A DNA stretch of 64,000 bases from Laguncularia racemosa (taxonomy: Eukaryota > Streptophyta > Magnoliopsida > Myrtales > Combretaceae): contig JBBMOL010000454.1 in assembly GCA_037954665.1 (NCBI GenBank), positions 124,001 through 188,000 on the forward strand, given 5' to 3'. A program made the position numbers and the translations under genes. Positions within the stretch are counted from its first letter, which is position 1. Each line of letters opens with the position of its first letter. The notes beneath the pieces were generated by a model. The model did no database searches, was not told the origin of the DNA, and worked only from the letters and a program-made list of their open reading frames with translations. Shown in pieces: positions 32,421 through 44,184 of this stretch.

Positions 32421-32985
32421 AATCTTAGGATCGAAAAGCTCCTCAAAATACAACTACACCACTTATTGTTGGTCCCAAAAAGTTACCAAGGAAATATGGG
32501 GGGATGGGTGGATGGGGTTAGTTGATTTTGGGGTAAATTGGTAATTTGAAACTTTAAAACAAAAATCATGCCCCCAATTAGTTACTTGTGAAGTATGACT
32601 TTGAATTATTTTACTATCACAATAGATATTTAAATGTACAAAAATAAAAGAATATAGTAAGAATAGTTAGCGTAATAATTTATAGAGGCTCTACCTCAAG
32701 CGTACATCCTCTCTTCTAACTCCAAGCTAGGGTCCCGGTATTCCATACCAGTATGTTCCACTATATCTAATCACAAAATAAGATTTACAAATAGTGATCA
32801 CAATTCACTTTATTAGACTTCTAGCTTTCTCTTAGCTATCTCTGAACTTAGGGCCTATTTTTAATCTGGTTCTCACAATAATTATCAAAATGATGAAGAA
32901 TAAAGAAAAATAGAATCCTTGCTAAGTTTAATACAAAAATAAAATTATGAGTTTAATGATTTTCGAATTCTCCTATGTTATGTTT
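32421..32985. other. Unassigned spacer
   Basis: AT-rich, no coding block, no LTR terminus that I recognise. Could be the 5' region of the Athila-like element or host spacer. Confidence 0.4.
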
Positions 32986-33514
32986 TGTAATACCTGAAAA
33001 TTTTATTTATTGATTTATTTAATATATATATTATCGTAAAGAGCTAAGGACAAGGATGGGAATTTAAAAAAATTCGAGGGGCAATTTAGAAATTTCACAC
33101 AAAGGATATAAATACTGAAATAAACCAAGAAAACCTAATTTGCCATTGTCACAGTAAAATAGCAGAGGATTGACGCTCCTTATGAGAAACCTTAGGACGA
33201 CAAAAGGAAAAATGAGCAGATCAATTCCAAGTATGCAAGCTAAGGATCTTTATTGCGAATTTTAAATTATGTTATTGAAATTGGACCTCATGGGCATCGT
33301 ATGCACATCAGGATCATGATTTGAGAAGCGACGATATGAGAATGGAGAATCAACGACTCAAGGTTGTGATTTGTGGTATTTTTTATGTAAGTACGAAAAT
33401 CCTTGTAATTTAGATGCAATTATGTATTTCAAAGATTTAATTAAGTTGAGGAATAAGGAGGATTGAGTTTTAGAGATATTGAAGTAAAAGAATTGGGTTT
33501 GTAGAGATCGCCAA

Positions 33515-33925
33515 AGATAACATGGCCTACCAACACAGTCGTATTTTGACCGTGTTGAATTTGAAGGGTACACCGAGAGATACACAGCCTCCCAACACAG
33601 TCATGTTTCTACTGTGCTGAGTTAAGGGTAACATGGCCTCCCAATACAGTCGTGTTTAGATAATGTTAAGTGTGGAAGATGCATCGAGAGATACATGACC
33701 TCTTAACACGATTGTGTTTCGACCATGTTGAGTCAAGGGTAATACGACCTCCCAACACAGTCGTGTTTAAACTATGTTAAATTAAGAAGAACATGGCCCC
33801 CAACACCATGTTCTAATCGTGTTGAAATAAAAAGTTGTACCGAAAGATACATGACTCCTAATACAGTCATGCTCCAGCCCTGTTGATCAACACTATCCCT
33901 AACATGGTCATGTTGAATAAAGTAC
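33515..33925. repeat. Tandem repeats around AACACAGTCGTGTT
   Basis: Six to seven degenerate units of about 60 bp, each with ACATGGCCTCCCAACACAGT and a GTGTTGA end, partly palindromic. They are related in style to the CGTGTAC repeats in families D and E. Confidence 0.7.
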
Positions 33926-34261
33926 AAATTAATTATATATTTATTTAACTTCAAATTAAATTAATTTCTATGCACTCTAGATAACTATAAAGACTTTAAA
34001 GAGATTAAAGGAATAAGATTAAGAAAGTTAAGAATTAATATTAATCTTATATTAGGTACTAAGAAGAACTTATTGTTTGCACAGATTTCCATTTAGATTA
34101 AGTCCAAGGCCGGGAAGTGCTTAAAGCTAGGATCTAAGGGACGTGTAAACTTGTATGTTGTTCTATGTTTGTTTAAGTTAGTATATGTATTGAAATTAAT
34201 TAAGTTGAATGATTTGGCTTAAATGTTTAAGTTGTATGCTATATGTGCTTAGCCCAACTTA

Positions 34262-34405
34262 AGGGCCCGTAGTGGTAGATCTCATCACCAGGATTAAGTG
34301 GTTTAAGTGAACATAGGTATGAGGCCTGTAGTGGTAGTTCCCATCACCAAGTTTAATTGTACAAGGGTGTGGGGCCCGTAGTGGCAGTTCCCCTCACTAA
34401 AATCA
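34262..34405. repeat. Three direct repeats around GGGCCCGTAGTGGTAG
   Basis: Three units of about 58 bp: CCCGTAGTGGTAGATCTCAT, CCTGTAGTGGTAGTTCCCAT and CCCGTAGTGGCAGTTCCCCT, each followed by CACCA- or CACTA-like sequence. Confidence 0.75.
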
Positions 34406-34966
34406 TGTTCTAATGTGCTAAGTGTGTTAAGGGGGCCATAAGCACCCTGTTGTTACTTGTGGACATAATTTGTATTAAGAAACGGTTGTCTATGTTTAAG
34501 TTTTGCATGACATGTGTGATACTAATTTATGTTTTGTTCGTACGTGTGTGTTTATGTTATACGTCCTGGGCATTCGCTCATCCTTCGGGAAATCATTTTT
34601 AAATGCAATTGTTGAGTGAGATAAGAACCCGGAAGATAACTTAGGTTTAAGTGAACCATAGAGAGAAGAAGATGAAGAATACCATTACTATTATGGCGAT
34701 TAGGTTTTAGGAGAATTACTTTATTTGGCTATAATAGATGTTATCTTATGAGAATGTTATCTTGGTATTTAAAGACTTTTGTTGCATTAGATGTTTGATA
34801 TGGTTTTTGAAATTATTTCAAATTTTAAAGATGTATGAAATGTTTTTTATGTAGGAGTTACAGGTTAAAATGTATCAGAGATGATTTAGAGCCTTAACGT
34901 GTTCTTGTGAGATAAGGACACGTGGTGAGCAATAGTGCGCCGGGTTTAGGAATGTTTTAACTTAAG

Positions 34967-34977
34967 TGGTATCAGAG
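34967..34977 (+). other. Primer-binding site, Met type
   Basis: TGGTATCAGAG followed by TTTTAGG; an 11-base match to the plant consensus. Confidence 0.75.
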
Positions 34978-35743
34978 TTTTAGGTTTATGATCTTAGAGA
35001 CTTAAGTTTGATTCTATAGATAATAGGTTCACATCGTTATGACCTAAATTTTGATCTATAGAGCATAGGTTATTGATCCTAAAGAACTTAGGTAATGATC
35101 CTTATAACTAAGTGATGATCAATAGACATAAGTTTTAAACAATAGAGCTTAGATATGATCTTTAGAGGAGTTAAGCACTAGATCCATAAGATAGTGAGAC
35201 ATGAAGAGAGTGGGTAAAATATAGGATGTTTACTTAATTATGTAATTATTTTCTTGTATTATTACTTTACTTGCATTTTTCTAACTACTAAGTTCTATAT
35301 ATGAGTAGATCCCTATGTAGTGATATATGTGTGTATTTACACTATGGCACTGAACATGATTGATATTAACTCAAGTAGATCCAGTTGTCTCTTCTTAAAT
35401 AGAATGCCTCTAAGAAGAATTACCATATCAGGAGCTAGAATGGGTGTTAAACATGATAACCTAATGAGGAGGAAGTTTAGCACCCACTGCCATAAGGAGA
35501 AAGAGGTCAAATGGATGAAGAGACAATTTAGCTACTGCACATTGTGAATCACCTGGTGGGATTACTGGCACAACAACACCAAGCGCTTAATGTCCCACAC
35601 AGCATAGGAATGTTAACAACCCATCAGCTTTGATAGGTTCATAAGAGTGGCTAAACAATTTAACCCTAGAGTGGATGACCCAATTAAGTTGAAGATTGGG
35701 TACAAGAAATTGAGAAGACTTTTGCTGCTTTTAAATACCAGAA
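34978..35743 (+). pseudogene. Tekay/Del-like leader and gag start
   Basis: A leader with TTAGGTTTATGATC-like repeats, then a decayed gag: VNHLVGLLAQQHQAL and WVQEIEKTFAAFKYQN, the usual block before the capsid core. Stops in between. It is cut at 35743 by the A4 LTR (candidate TSD CAGAA); the rest of the element is not seen in this window. Confidence 0.65.
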
Positions 35744-36606
35744 TGATGTGCTTAAGGATCCAAATTCACAAGCACAAGATACAAATGATTAATCAATCAC
35801 ACAAATAATCAATTAGACTCAAAATTGGCTTGAATTAAAGTATGAATAATCTCAAATGGCATGAACAAAATTAGAAGAACTATAAGGGAATTCCAATACC
35901 AATCAATTACAAGGAATAAGGTAATTCCAATCTCTAAATTTAGCTTATAATCCTAGCAATACATGAATCCTAATTTATCATGAAAGAACAAATAAAAAGA
36001 TCAACCAACTATTACTAGATATTACATCCTAGTAATAATATGATACAACTTAGAAAATCTTGATATGACTCACAGAATTCCAAGCCAAACTTGCCACAAT
36101 TTTTAAAGGAATTGATAAGAGTATATGCTAGTAAGAGGGTGACTCTCATGGCAAAGTGTTTGTATTTTTATCAAACTATAAAAAAGCTCTCCCAAAAACC
36201 TTAGTTAGCAAGTATTTATACTTACTCCTATTAGGATTAAAACAAACAAAAAAAATACAAAGTTGCCACTAAGTGGCCAGTTCCAATGATCAAAATTACA
36301 AGTACAAAATATACAAAAAATGGCCAGTTCTCATGTGCAACAAATACAAATACTAATGGTCTTCAAGTGGTCGGTTCTTCACTCCAATTGAACAATTCGT
36401 AGGCCGTTGGATGTGACTCCAAAAATGTCCCGCAAGTTGATCCTTAGTGCATGTTATTTGGCTATGTTGTAAAACAATCAATCTACTTGCTAAAGTGCAA
36501 AAAAATCAAACATTATTTGATAAAATGTAGCCATATGTGGATGTTTAGGCTCATGCATCTAAGTCAAGTTCCCCCACTGTTAGAACCGCATGATGGATTC
36601 CCATCA
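35744..36606 (-). repeat. 3' LTR of A4
   Basis: 863 bp, TGATGTGC to TTCCCATCA. TATA block near 36211 with one break in the palindrome. No extension beyond the core end. Confidence 0.83.
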
Positions 36607-37944
36607 TCTCCTTACGCCTCGAAAAGATTTTCCCTCAAATCTAAGGGGTCTTCTCTTAGACTGAAACCCAGTGTCTTGGTTTGCCTGTTTGTTGGACTTC
36701 TAAAAGAACCAGAGGTATGTCTAATTTGTTCTTCGAAGAGCGCACCTCAGATGGAGACATACGCGTCAAGACTATCTGTATACCATCCTTTCAAAACATG
36801 TAAGTGTTTTTAAGCCCGTCATGTAACACCTTTCCATCAAACAACCAGGGTCTACCCAATAATAAGTGAAAGGCGCACATAGGAAGCACATCACAAATAA
36901 TCTCATCACTGTATTTTTCTCCTAACATTGATTGACACCTTTACCCTCTATGTAACATGTAGACTACCTCATTCATCTAACCAATGAAATTTGTAAGGGC
37001 TAAGATGTAGGCTAGTGGATAGTTATAAATTATCTACTAATGCGCTAAATATGACATTAGTGCAACAACTACCACTATCATTGAATAAACACACAAAGGT
37101 TACCTCAAATCCGACAAAGTGTGTGGAACAGGTTCTCCCTCTGTATGTCCCTAGCATCTAGAGATAAAGTCAAAACCCTATGCAACACATTAATAGGTAA
37201 ATAATGTTCACCCTTTTTGTCCTCATGTGTCTTAGCATTCTAATCATCATAGTACTCTTGCAAGGCCATGGATAAATATGTAGGCTCGATAGCTTCTTCC
37301 TCATCTTTTCCTTTAGTGCCCTCCATAACAGTCATTACTCTTTATTGGGACACTATGCAGCCATATGTCTAAATCCCATACATTTGAAACATTTAATCTG
37401 GTGCATCTTCCATTAGTCGAACTTGGTACTTTCCGCCTATCATCAAATCAACTACCTCTTTGCCTTTCCCCAAAACAATTTTTTCCTTTTTTGTGCTAGG
37501 GATAACTTTGTCTATTGCCCTAACATGCTCGCCTACTCTCTCTGATCCACCCAACTGACCATGTGGCCCCATAGGCTTAGCAGTAGTACTAGGCCTGTTA
37601 CTAGTAACCCAAAATAGATTGGATCGCCTCTACCTTTCCGCTTTCAAGGCTAACTATATAGCCACATCAAATGTACTATACCTTTGTAGCTCAACAACAC
37701 AAGCTATCTCGTACTTCAACCCAGACATAAAATGTGCTAGGGTTTGCTTAGGAGGCTTTACTGACTCACTTTTGATCATTACCATTTTAAACTCCCAGAC
37801 ATAGTCATCTACTATTTTGCCTCCCTGTCTCAATGTTTGTAAACACATGAACAATTTCTGCCTATGGTGCTCAAGAATGAACCTCTTCCTCAAAACTCGT
37901 TTCATGTCTCTCTAGGTGTGTATTTCAGCCTCTCCTTCCCTTCG
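36607..37944 (-). pseudogene. A4 protease, zinc knuckle and C-terminal gag
   Basis: Sense order from 37944: gag C-terminal part (MKRVLRKRFILEHHRQKLFM, LQTLRQGGKIVDDYVWEF, LKYEIACVVELQRYSTFD), linker, knuckle CFKCMGFRHMAA then TAG (37351-37353) and Cys-Pro, protease (active site DSGSC with an extra codon before TNV), LLGRPWL region, and a linker to the LTR. The knuckle TAG is at the same codon as in the A2 and A4b elements. A one-base loss after the knuckle shifts the frame. Confidence 0.8.
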
Positions 37945-38941
37945 TGATATGCTTAATTGACAAAAGCATATACATACAACAAATGAATCAATTCCGATCA
38001 ACACTAACTCTAGAAGTGGCAAGAACCCTAAATCCCTTATGAATCTAATTTGTCAATCAAATAACCTTAATACCAAATGATGATGTGCTCAATAGGATCA
38101 AGCACACATTACAAGATCAAATGGAAATCCAATGATCAAAACTACTAAAATAGCATGAATCCCTTAAGCAAAGGCTTCCACACAAAATTAGCAAATTCCA
38201 CTAGAATTGAATAATTCACAATGACATTACAATTTAGGATCTAATTCCACTAAATTGCAAGCAATCTAAGGATAGAAAATGACCGTAAAATGATGTGATA
38301 ATCAAGAACAAAATAAGACAATCCAAATCACAACTAGATATGACATACTAGCATTAAATGGAATCAATTAAAGAATTTGATATAACTCACAAATCCTTAA
38401 GTTGCCACTCACCACAATCCTTGAAGAATTGATAAGAGTCATATGAAAATTTAGCGTATAAACCCTAATTATCATGAAAAGAGGTAGTAATTTGTTTTAT
38501 CTTTCACCCCCTTACAGACCCTACTTAAGCAAGTATTTATACTTGCTCCATTTAAGGTTAAAATGACTAAACAATTACATCTATGCCACTAAAGGTTGCC
38601 AGTCCTAAACCCACAATTACAACCAAATAAAATTTCCCAAAATCTTACAAAATAAATGGTTCAAAAATAAATTACAAGTACAAAAGATAATAATCTTCAA
38701 AGAGCCAATTTGTCGAGTCAATGTTGATTACGGCGGGCCATTAGATGTGAATCCGATGATATCCCTAATTTAACCAACAGTGTAGTTCATGTGCCATCCC
38801 ATGAAGAATGATCATTGTACTTGCTAGATTACCATTCAAACTTTATTAGATAAAGAAAAAAAGTGTATGCATGCAAGTGATTTGGATCATCATCCAAATC
38901 AAGTTCCCTAACCATCAAGATCGCAAGGTAGATTCCCATCA
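37945..38941 (-). repeat. Extended 3' LTR of A4b
   Basis: Core 38081-38941 (861 bp; A4 type). Beyond its CACATCA end come TCATTTGGTATTAAGG (primer-site relic), about 100 bp of leader-like sequence and a new end GCATATCA. The added sequence is not the same as that at 8666-8849, so this is a second, separate extension. Confidence 0.78.
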
Positions 38942-40831
38942 TCTCATCGGGCCTTTGAAAGATTTGCCCTCAAATCTAGAGGCTCACTTGTTGGACTGAA
39001 CCCAGATGCCTTTGTCACCCTGTTTTCCCGATTATTAGAAGAAACAGAAGTGGTCCTGACCTACTCTTAGAAATTGTGCACCTCTGATGGAGACATAGAT
39101 GTCAATACTATTCGAGACCCTCCCTTTCGAAACATGTAGTGTTTCTGAATCCGTCATGCAACATCTTTCTATCAAACATCCAAGGTCTACCCAATAGTAA
39201 ATGAAAGGCACACATAGGGATCATATCACTTAAGATCTCATCATGATATTTCTTTCCAACACTCACTAGCACCTTTGCCCTTTATGTAACATGCATACTA
39301 CCTCGATTATCCAGCTAATGCAAGTTATAAGGACTAAGATGTAGACTAGTGGATAGTTGTAATTTGTCTACTAATGTAGCAAATATGACATTAGTGCAAC
39401 TACCACTATCAATGATCAATACACAAAGGTTACCTCTGATCCTGTAAGAAGTGTGGAATATGTGCTCCATCTGTTTGTCCCTAGCATCACGAGATAAAGT
39501 CAAAACCTTGTGCAACATATTAATCGGTAAATACTGTTCACCTATTCCCTCCCCATGTGTCTCAATAGTTTGATCATCATAGTATTCCTGCAATGTTATA
39601 GACAAGTTTGTAGGCTCGACTGGTTCTTTCTCATCCTCATCTTCTTCTCCAATACCCTCCATAACTGTCATGACTCTCTTATTAGGACACTATGCTGCCA
39701 TATGCCTAAATCCCATGCATTTAAAACATTTAATTTGGTGCAATTTCCTATTGGTGGTTTCAGGTACAGTCTGCCTAACATTAGGTCCTATTACTTCTTT
39801 GCCCTTCCTAGAAGTCATTTTCTCCTTGTCTATGTGGGGGTAGCTCTGTCCACTACCTTGACAGACTCACCTACTACCTTTAGTCCTCTTAATTGACCAT
39901 CAGCTCTCATGGACCTAGTAGTAGCACTAGGCCTGCTACTAGTAACCCTAAATGGGTTAGATCGCTTCTGCCTCTCCACTTTTAAGGCTAGCTATATAGC
40001 TTCATCAAGTGTATTGTATCTCTATAGCTCAACTAAACATGCGATCTCATATTTCAACCTTGATACAAAGCGTGCTAGGGTTTGCTTTAGAGGCTCTACT
40101 GACCCACATCTGATCATTAGGGTTTCAAATTCTATACATATTCATCAACTTGTTTGCTTCCCTGCCTCAAAGTCTGAAGACGTATAAACAATTCCTACCT
40201 GTAGTGTTCAAGAATGAACCTCGTCCTTAAGACCCTCTTCATATCCCTCTATGTATGAATTTTCAGCCTCTCTATTCCTACACCTGCTGATCATTAAATT
40301 CTTCTACCACAAAGTGGCATACCTTATGAACTCAACAGCAGCAAGTCAAACTCGAGTATTGTCATTGATTTCGTAGCACTCAAAAAGGCCTCCAACCTTA
40401 TCTTCCCAGTCCAAATAATCATTTGCTAAACCCCTGCCATCAAAGGAAGGCATCTGCAACTTTACATACTCTAAACCCCTAGGTGGCCTAAAATCCCTAT
40501 TTGGGTAAGGATTAATCCTAAAATTATCATCCCTCTCCTCCCTATAGGGATGATGATCTCCCTCCATTCTTCTTCCCAAGTTTCCTCCTCCTATTTCTCC
40601 TTCTCTCTAAATGTTTTGTGAAGCTACTTGAGGTGGTGCCTGAGGATTTACCACTGGAGGTTGTGGCATTGTCATCTTATAAATCCTTGTTGCTAATGTA
40701 GCAACACTAGTAGTAAGTTCCTAAAGTTGATCTTCCAAGGTTCTTCTACCTACAATTTGATGGCCCTGTCCTCCACCAACCTGGCTATTGGCCCCATTGC
40801 TAATTCCCCCATTTACACTGTTATTCAACGT
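38942..40831 (-). pseudogene. A4b gag, zinc knuckle and protease
   Basis: Gag start codon position reads ACG (40831-40829) ahead of LNNSVNGGISN. Capsid blocks: NPYPNRDFRPPRGLEYVKLQ, MPSFDGRGLANDYLDWEDKV, then more decayed. The knuckle CFKCMGFRHMAA is followed by TAG (39690-39692) and Cys-Pro-Asn-Lys-Arg. Downstream, in the same frame, 118 codons stay open from MTVMEG through an acidic stretch to the protease, active site IIDSGSCTNVIFATLV intact. The protease C-terminal half has stops. Apart from the TAG, the knuckle-to-protease join is in frame. Confidence 0.83.
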
Positions 40832-41785
40832 TACTGTGATTTGTTGAAGTACAATCCCACAATTTGCAGCACACTCCTTAAACAACACTAAATCACAATA
40901 ACACATTTAAACAACCACACTAATATAAAACAATATCCACATTGCAAGAGGTCAAGACATAATGAAATATTTCTTGGTACTTCAAGTAAAGTCAAATAAA
41001 TAAAGCACAAACAATCACTTCCAAGTAGTTAAGTTATTAAATTCAACTAACTAGTGTTTAAGTAATGAGTTTCCATTACTTTCACACATTCATTATTGGT
41101 TTTTGAATTCAAACTTCACAACTCCAACCTTCCTTTCTTGCTACGATTTCACACCACAATTAACCATAATGTGTAGCACCTTACACTATACACAGATATA
41201 TAATTCACACCGCCACTCACTCCTCTCACTCACGGTGCAAGCACTCACCACCACTACATAAACCACGTTTCAATCCCCTTCACTTAACACACAAACACAA
41301 TGCCACACACACACTCCATTCACTCTCAGTGCAACACACACACGCACAATTCACGTTGCACCTCTTCCACTTCAAATGCAATTGCAAACCGCAACTTATA
41401 CGAAAAAAAGGCAGCTCAATTCAAATTCAAATTCAAATTGTTTCACTTATTGCAACCTTTCCACAATTGGTAAGAAGTAACTTTCAAATTCAAATGACCA
41501 CACAATAACTCCTACCACTTAATGTGTTTTTTGAAAAGCAAATAGCTTCCATATACTCCACACAATTCAATTCTAAAAATGCACAATTATACTCCTTATG
41601 TCCAAAAACAAACAAGCAATGGATTACACTTCCACTTTTTTCACAAATGAGGTAATTTCTAAGTTTGAATTTCGAATCAAGAAAATGTACTTCTACTCCT
41701 TCCCTTCACGGAAATTCTCAACAACAAGAAGCTACAACAAAACCTCTAATTTGACATCAAAAAACAACAATTTCAACTTCTCAAC
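40832..41785 (-). other. A4b leader
   Basis: Non-coding leader of the family-A kind (CACACACTTCC, CACGGTGCAA motifs on the plus strand). It joins the LTR remnant directly. Confidence 0.7.
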
Positions 41786-41814
41786 AATCAAGATCGCAGG
41801 GTAGATTCCTATCA
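41786..41814 (-). repeat. 29-bp remnant of the A4b 5' LTR
   Basis: ATCAAGATCGCAGGGTAG... to CCTATCA, aligned with the outer end of the partner LTR (38913-38941). TSD CTTCG follows. Confidence 0.78.
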
Positions 41815-42368
41815 CTTCGCCTACTGATCACCAAATTCTTCCACCACAAAGTAGCATAACCTATGAACTCAATAGTAGCAAGACGAACTCTAGTGTTATC
41901 ATTGATCTCATAACACTAAAAAAGGCCCTCAACCTTATCCTCCCAATCCAGGTAGTCGTTTGTTGAACCCTTGCCATCAAATGAAGGCATCTGCAGCTTC
42001 ACATATTCTAGTCCCCTAGGTGGCTTGAAATCCCTATTCGAGTATGGATTGACCCCAAAGTTATCATCTCTCTCCTCCCTAAAGGCATGATGATCTCCTT
42101 CCACTCTCCTTCCCATATTTCCTCCTACTACTCCCTCCCTTTGAACGTTTTGAGGAGCTACTCTAAGTGGTCGTGCTTGAAGATTTGCTACTGGTGGTTG
42201 TGGCATCGTCATCCTATTAATCATTGTTGCTAGTGTAGAAACAATAGTGGTAAGGTCCTAAAGTTGTTCCTCCAAGGTTCTCTCACCTATAGTATGATGA
42301 CCCTATCCTCCACCAACTTGGCTATTGGCCTCATTGCTAATTCTCCCATTCACACTGTCATTGGATAT
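41815..42368 (-). pseudogene. A4 gag, N-terminal part
   Basis: Continues the gag cut at 37944. The start codon reads ATA (42368) before SNDSVNGRISNEAN. Blocks NNRMT-like, PPVANLQARPLR, EERDDNFGVNPYSNRDFKPP and KGSTNDYLDWEDKVEGLF, then a TAG. About 200 bp of leader remain before family E. Confidence 0.78.
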
Positions 42369-42564
42369 AGTTGTGGATTTAATTTGTCGAATTACAAATA
42401 TAGTCCCAAAACAATACAGTACACTCCCTTCACTATAACCACACTTCACCTGCCACAACAATCAAATCAGCTGCAAAAATAAACACAAACTCTACTTAAC
42501 TTCATAGACCATGACAACACACACACTTGTAGACCCACGGTGCAACAAGCAACCAATGCAACAC
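42369..42564 (-). other. A4 leader fragment
   Basis: Start of the A4 leader (CACTTCACC, CCACGGTGCAACAA motifs), ended by the family E insertion; left TSD candidate AACAC (42560-42564). Confidence 0.7.
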
Positions 42565-44184
42565 TGATGGGTGTCGAATCCAACAAAAATAAAACCTACT
42601 CCTAGACAATGATATGATTTGCATATAGTAGTGAGTAAAGTCGTATCCACAGGGACTGGTTAAATATATTTCTATTCAAAAAGAATAAAGAGGAAAAGAA
42701 AAATGGGGGTTTTGTTTGTGAATCAAAATAATATTGAAACAAGATAATAAAATCGAATATTAATAAAAGCCTAGCCAAAGGAATCAAGATAGTTTAATTT
42801 GAGGAATTGATCATCGATGCAAATGTTTTCTATTCTTATTTCTAGATAAACTGGTTATGGTTATTAACAAGCTCTAACAACCTATCTCTCCTTACTTCCT
42901 CGATAATCAAAACAAGCTCTTTGACTATTTCTCTTATCGATTAGACAACCCTAAAACAAGCTCTTAGGATTTAATCTATCAATAGCATTAAAAACAAGAG
43001 AGACCACAAATTCATGCCAGTAGATTATATGGTAACCTATTTAAACAAGATCATACATCCCCATAACATGAATTCGATCATCTATTTTATAATCAAACAT
43101 GTTATTGTGTCACCGAGACTAGAAATATCAAACAATTACGGATTTGACGTGCTAGTTGACAATATATTAACTTGCTAATTGAGTAGAAGAGCTCTAATTC
43201 ATACCAATCAACAAAGATAATAATGAAAAAACGTTTAGAAGATATATGAATATCCAAAAACAAAGAATAGATTAAATAAAAATCAATTAGATCTCACAAT
43301 TCGTGGAGAATCAAACTTTTATGACCCTTTAGCTAGAAAATCTGTTTAGCTACACATGTTCATCATCAAAACGAAAATTAAAAGTAAAAACATGATAAGC
43401 CTCTGTTCCTGGTTTCCTTGCTCTGCCTCCTTCCTTCCTTCTTGTCTCCAAGATGATCCAAGAAGATGATAACCCTCTAGGGTTAGTTCTATTTATATTG
43501 TTAAAGGAATGGCAGGTGATCTTTTGCTAGCAAGATACGAAAATATCTTTCCTTTTTCAAGTAAATCTCGAGAAGTAAATAATCGTCCGCCTGGCACGCC
43601 CTACAACACGGCCGTGGGTTAAGCCGTGCCTTCCTCTGTGTATAATTCACATATCATCTTCCGTGTCCAGTGTGTGCCACGGTTTCAACCACGGCCAGAT
43701 CCCAAGACGTGTCATCCTCTAGTCGAAGTTCCACAATTTCTCCTTCTTATTTAGTATATGGCACGGCTTCATCAAGCTTCCACCACGGCTTCCACCACGG
43801 CCATGTCACAAGACGTGTCTCTCTCCTTCTCATGCAGTGTGTAGCACGGTTTTCACCATACCCGTATCTCAAACTGTACCTCCTTCTAGACAGATACACG
43901 GCCGTGTACTTCAACCGTGTATTTTCCTGTTGATTCAAAACCAAGTACACGCCTGTGTACTTCAACTACACGCCCATGTACTTTCCTCCGGTGGTGTAAA
44001 TCCTTGTCTTTGATCCAAGTTGTAGATGACTTCTCTAATTTACTTAAATTAGCACCTTTGACTCCATTTAACCTGATTTATCACCATAATAGAATTAAGT
44101 ACCATTTCCTTATGATTTCTATAAAATCTATAATAAATTAACACACTTCATACTATAAAGATTGAGTATAAAATGGCTCTATCA
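42565..44184 (-). repeat. 3' LTR of the family E pol element
   Basis: 1620 bp, sense TGATAGAGCC to GACACCCATCA. Internal CACGGCCGTG repeats at 43600-43985. Purine tract AAGTGTAGGGGAATA adjoins the sense start. Confidence 0.9.
43600..43985. repeat. CACGGCCGTG palindromic repeats in the E LTR
   Basis: About ten CACGG/CCGTG motifs spaced 20-45 bp, several as perfect palindromes such as ACACGGCCGTGTA. The same block is in the other E LTRs near 48180-48520, 49380-49760 and 54680-55085. ORFs crossing it are not genes. Confidence 0.8.

Larger units (their letters stand above)
32986..34960 (+). repeat. 5' LTR of a Tekay/Del-like element
   Basis: Starts TGTAATACCTGAAAATTTT, a common start in plant Tekay/Del LTRs, and ends just before a Met primer site. 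TATA at about 33107 (GGATATAAATAC). The exact 3' end is uncertain by a few bases, because no clear CA precedes the primer site. It holds two internal repeat arrays. Confidence 0.75.
37945..41814 (-). mobile_element. A4b gag-protease element with one LTR nearly lost
   Basis: Perfect TSD CTTCG (37940-37944, 41815-41819). Low-coordinate LTR 37945-38941 carries a 136-bp extension with a primer-site relic. Internal: protease, knuckle, gag, leader. At the high end only 29 bp of LTR remain (41786-41814), joined directly to leader; the primer site and most of the 5' LTR are deleted. It could no longer start its own transcript normally. Confidence 0.85.
35744..42564 (-). mobile_element. A4 gag-protease element, 5' end lost beyond family E
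   Basis: Low-coordinate LTR 35744-36606, then linker, protease, zinc knuckle and gag (36607-37944), interrupted by A4b (TSD CTTCG), then gag N-terminus and leader start (41815-42564). At 42565 the family E LTR begins. The 5' LTR should lie on the far side of E and is not in the window. No polymerase. Confidence 0.82.

Noticed and set aside
32421..32985. Host gene or copia LTR in the AT-rich spacer
   Set aside because: No coding block, splice pattern, LTR terminus or TSD could be supported.
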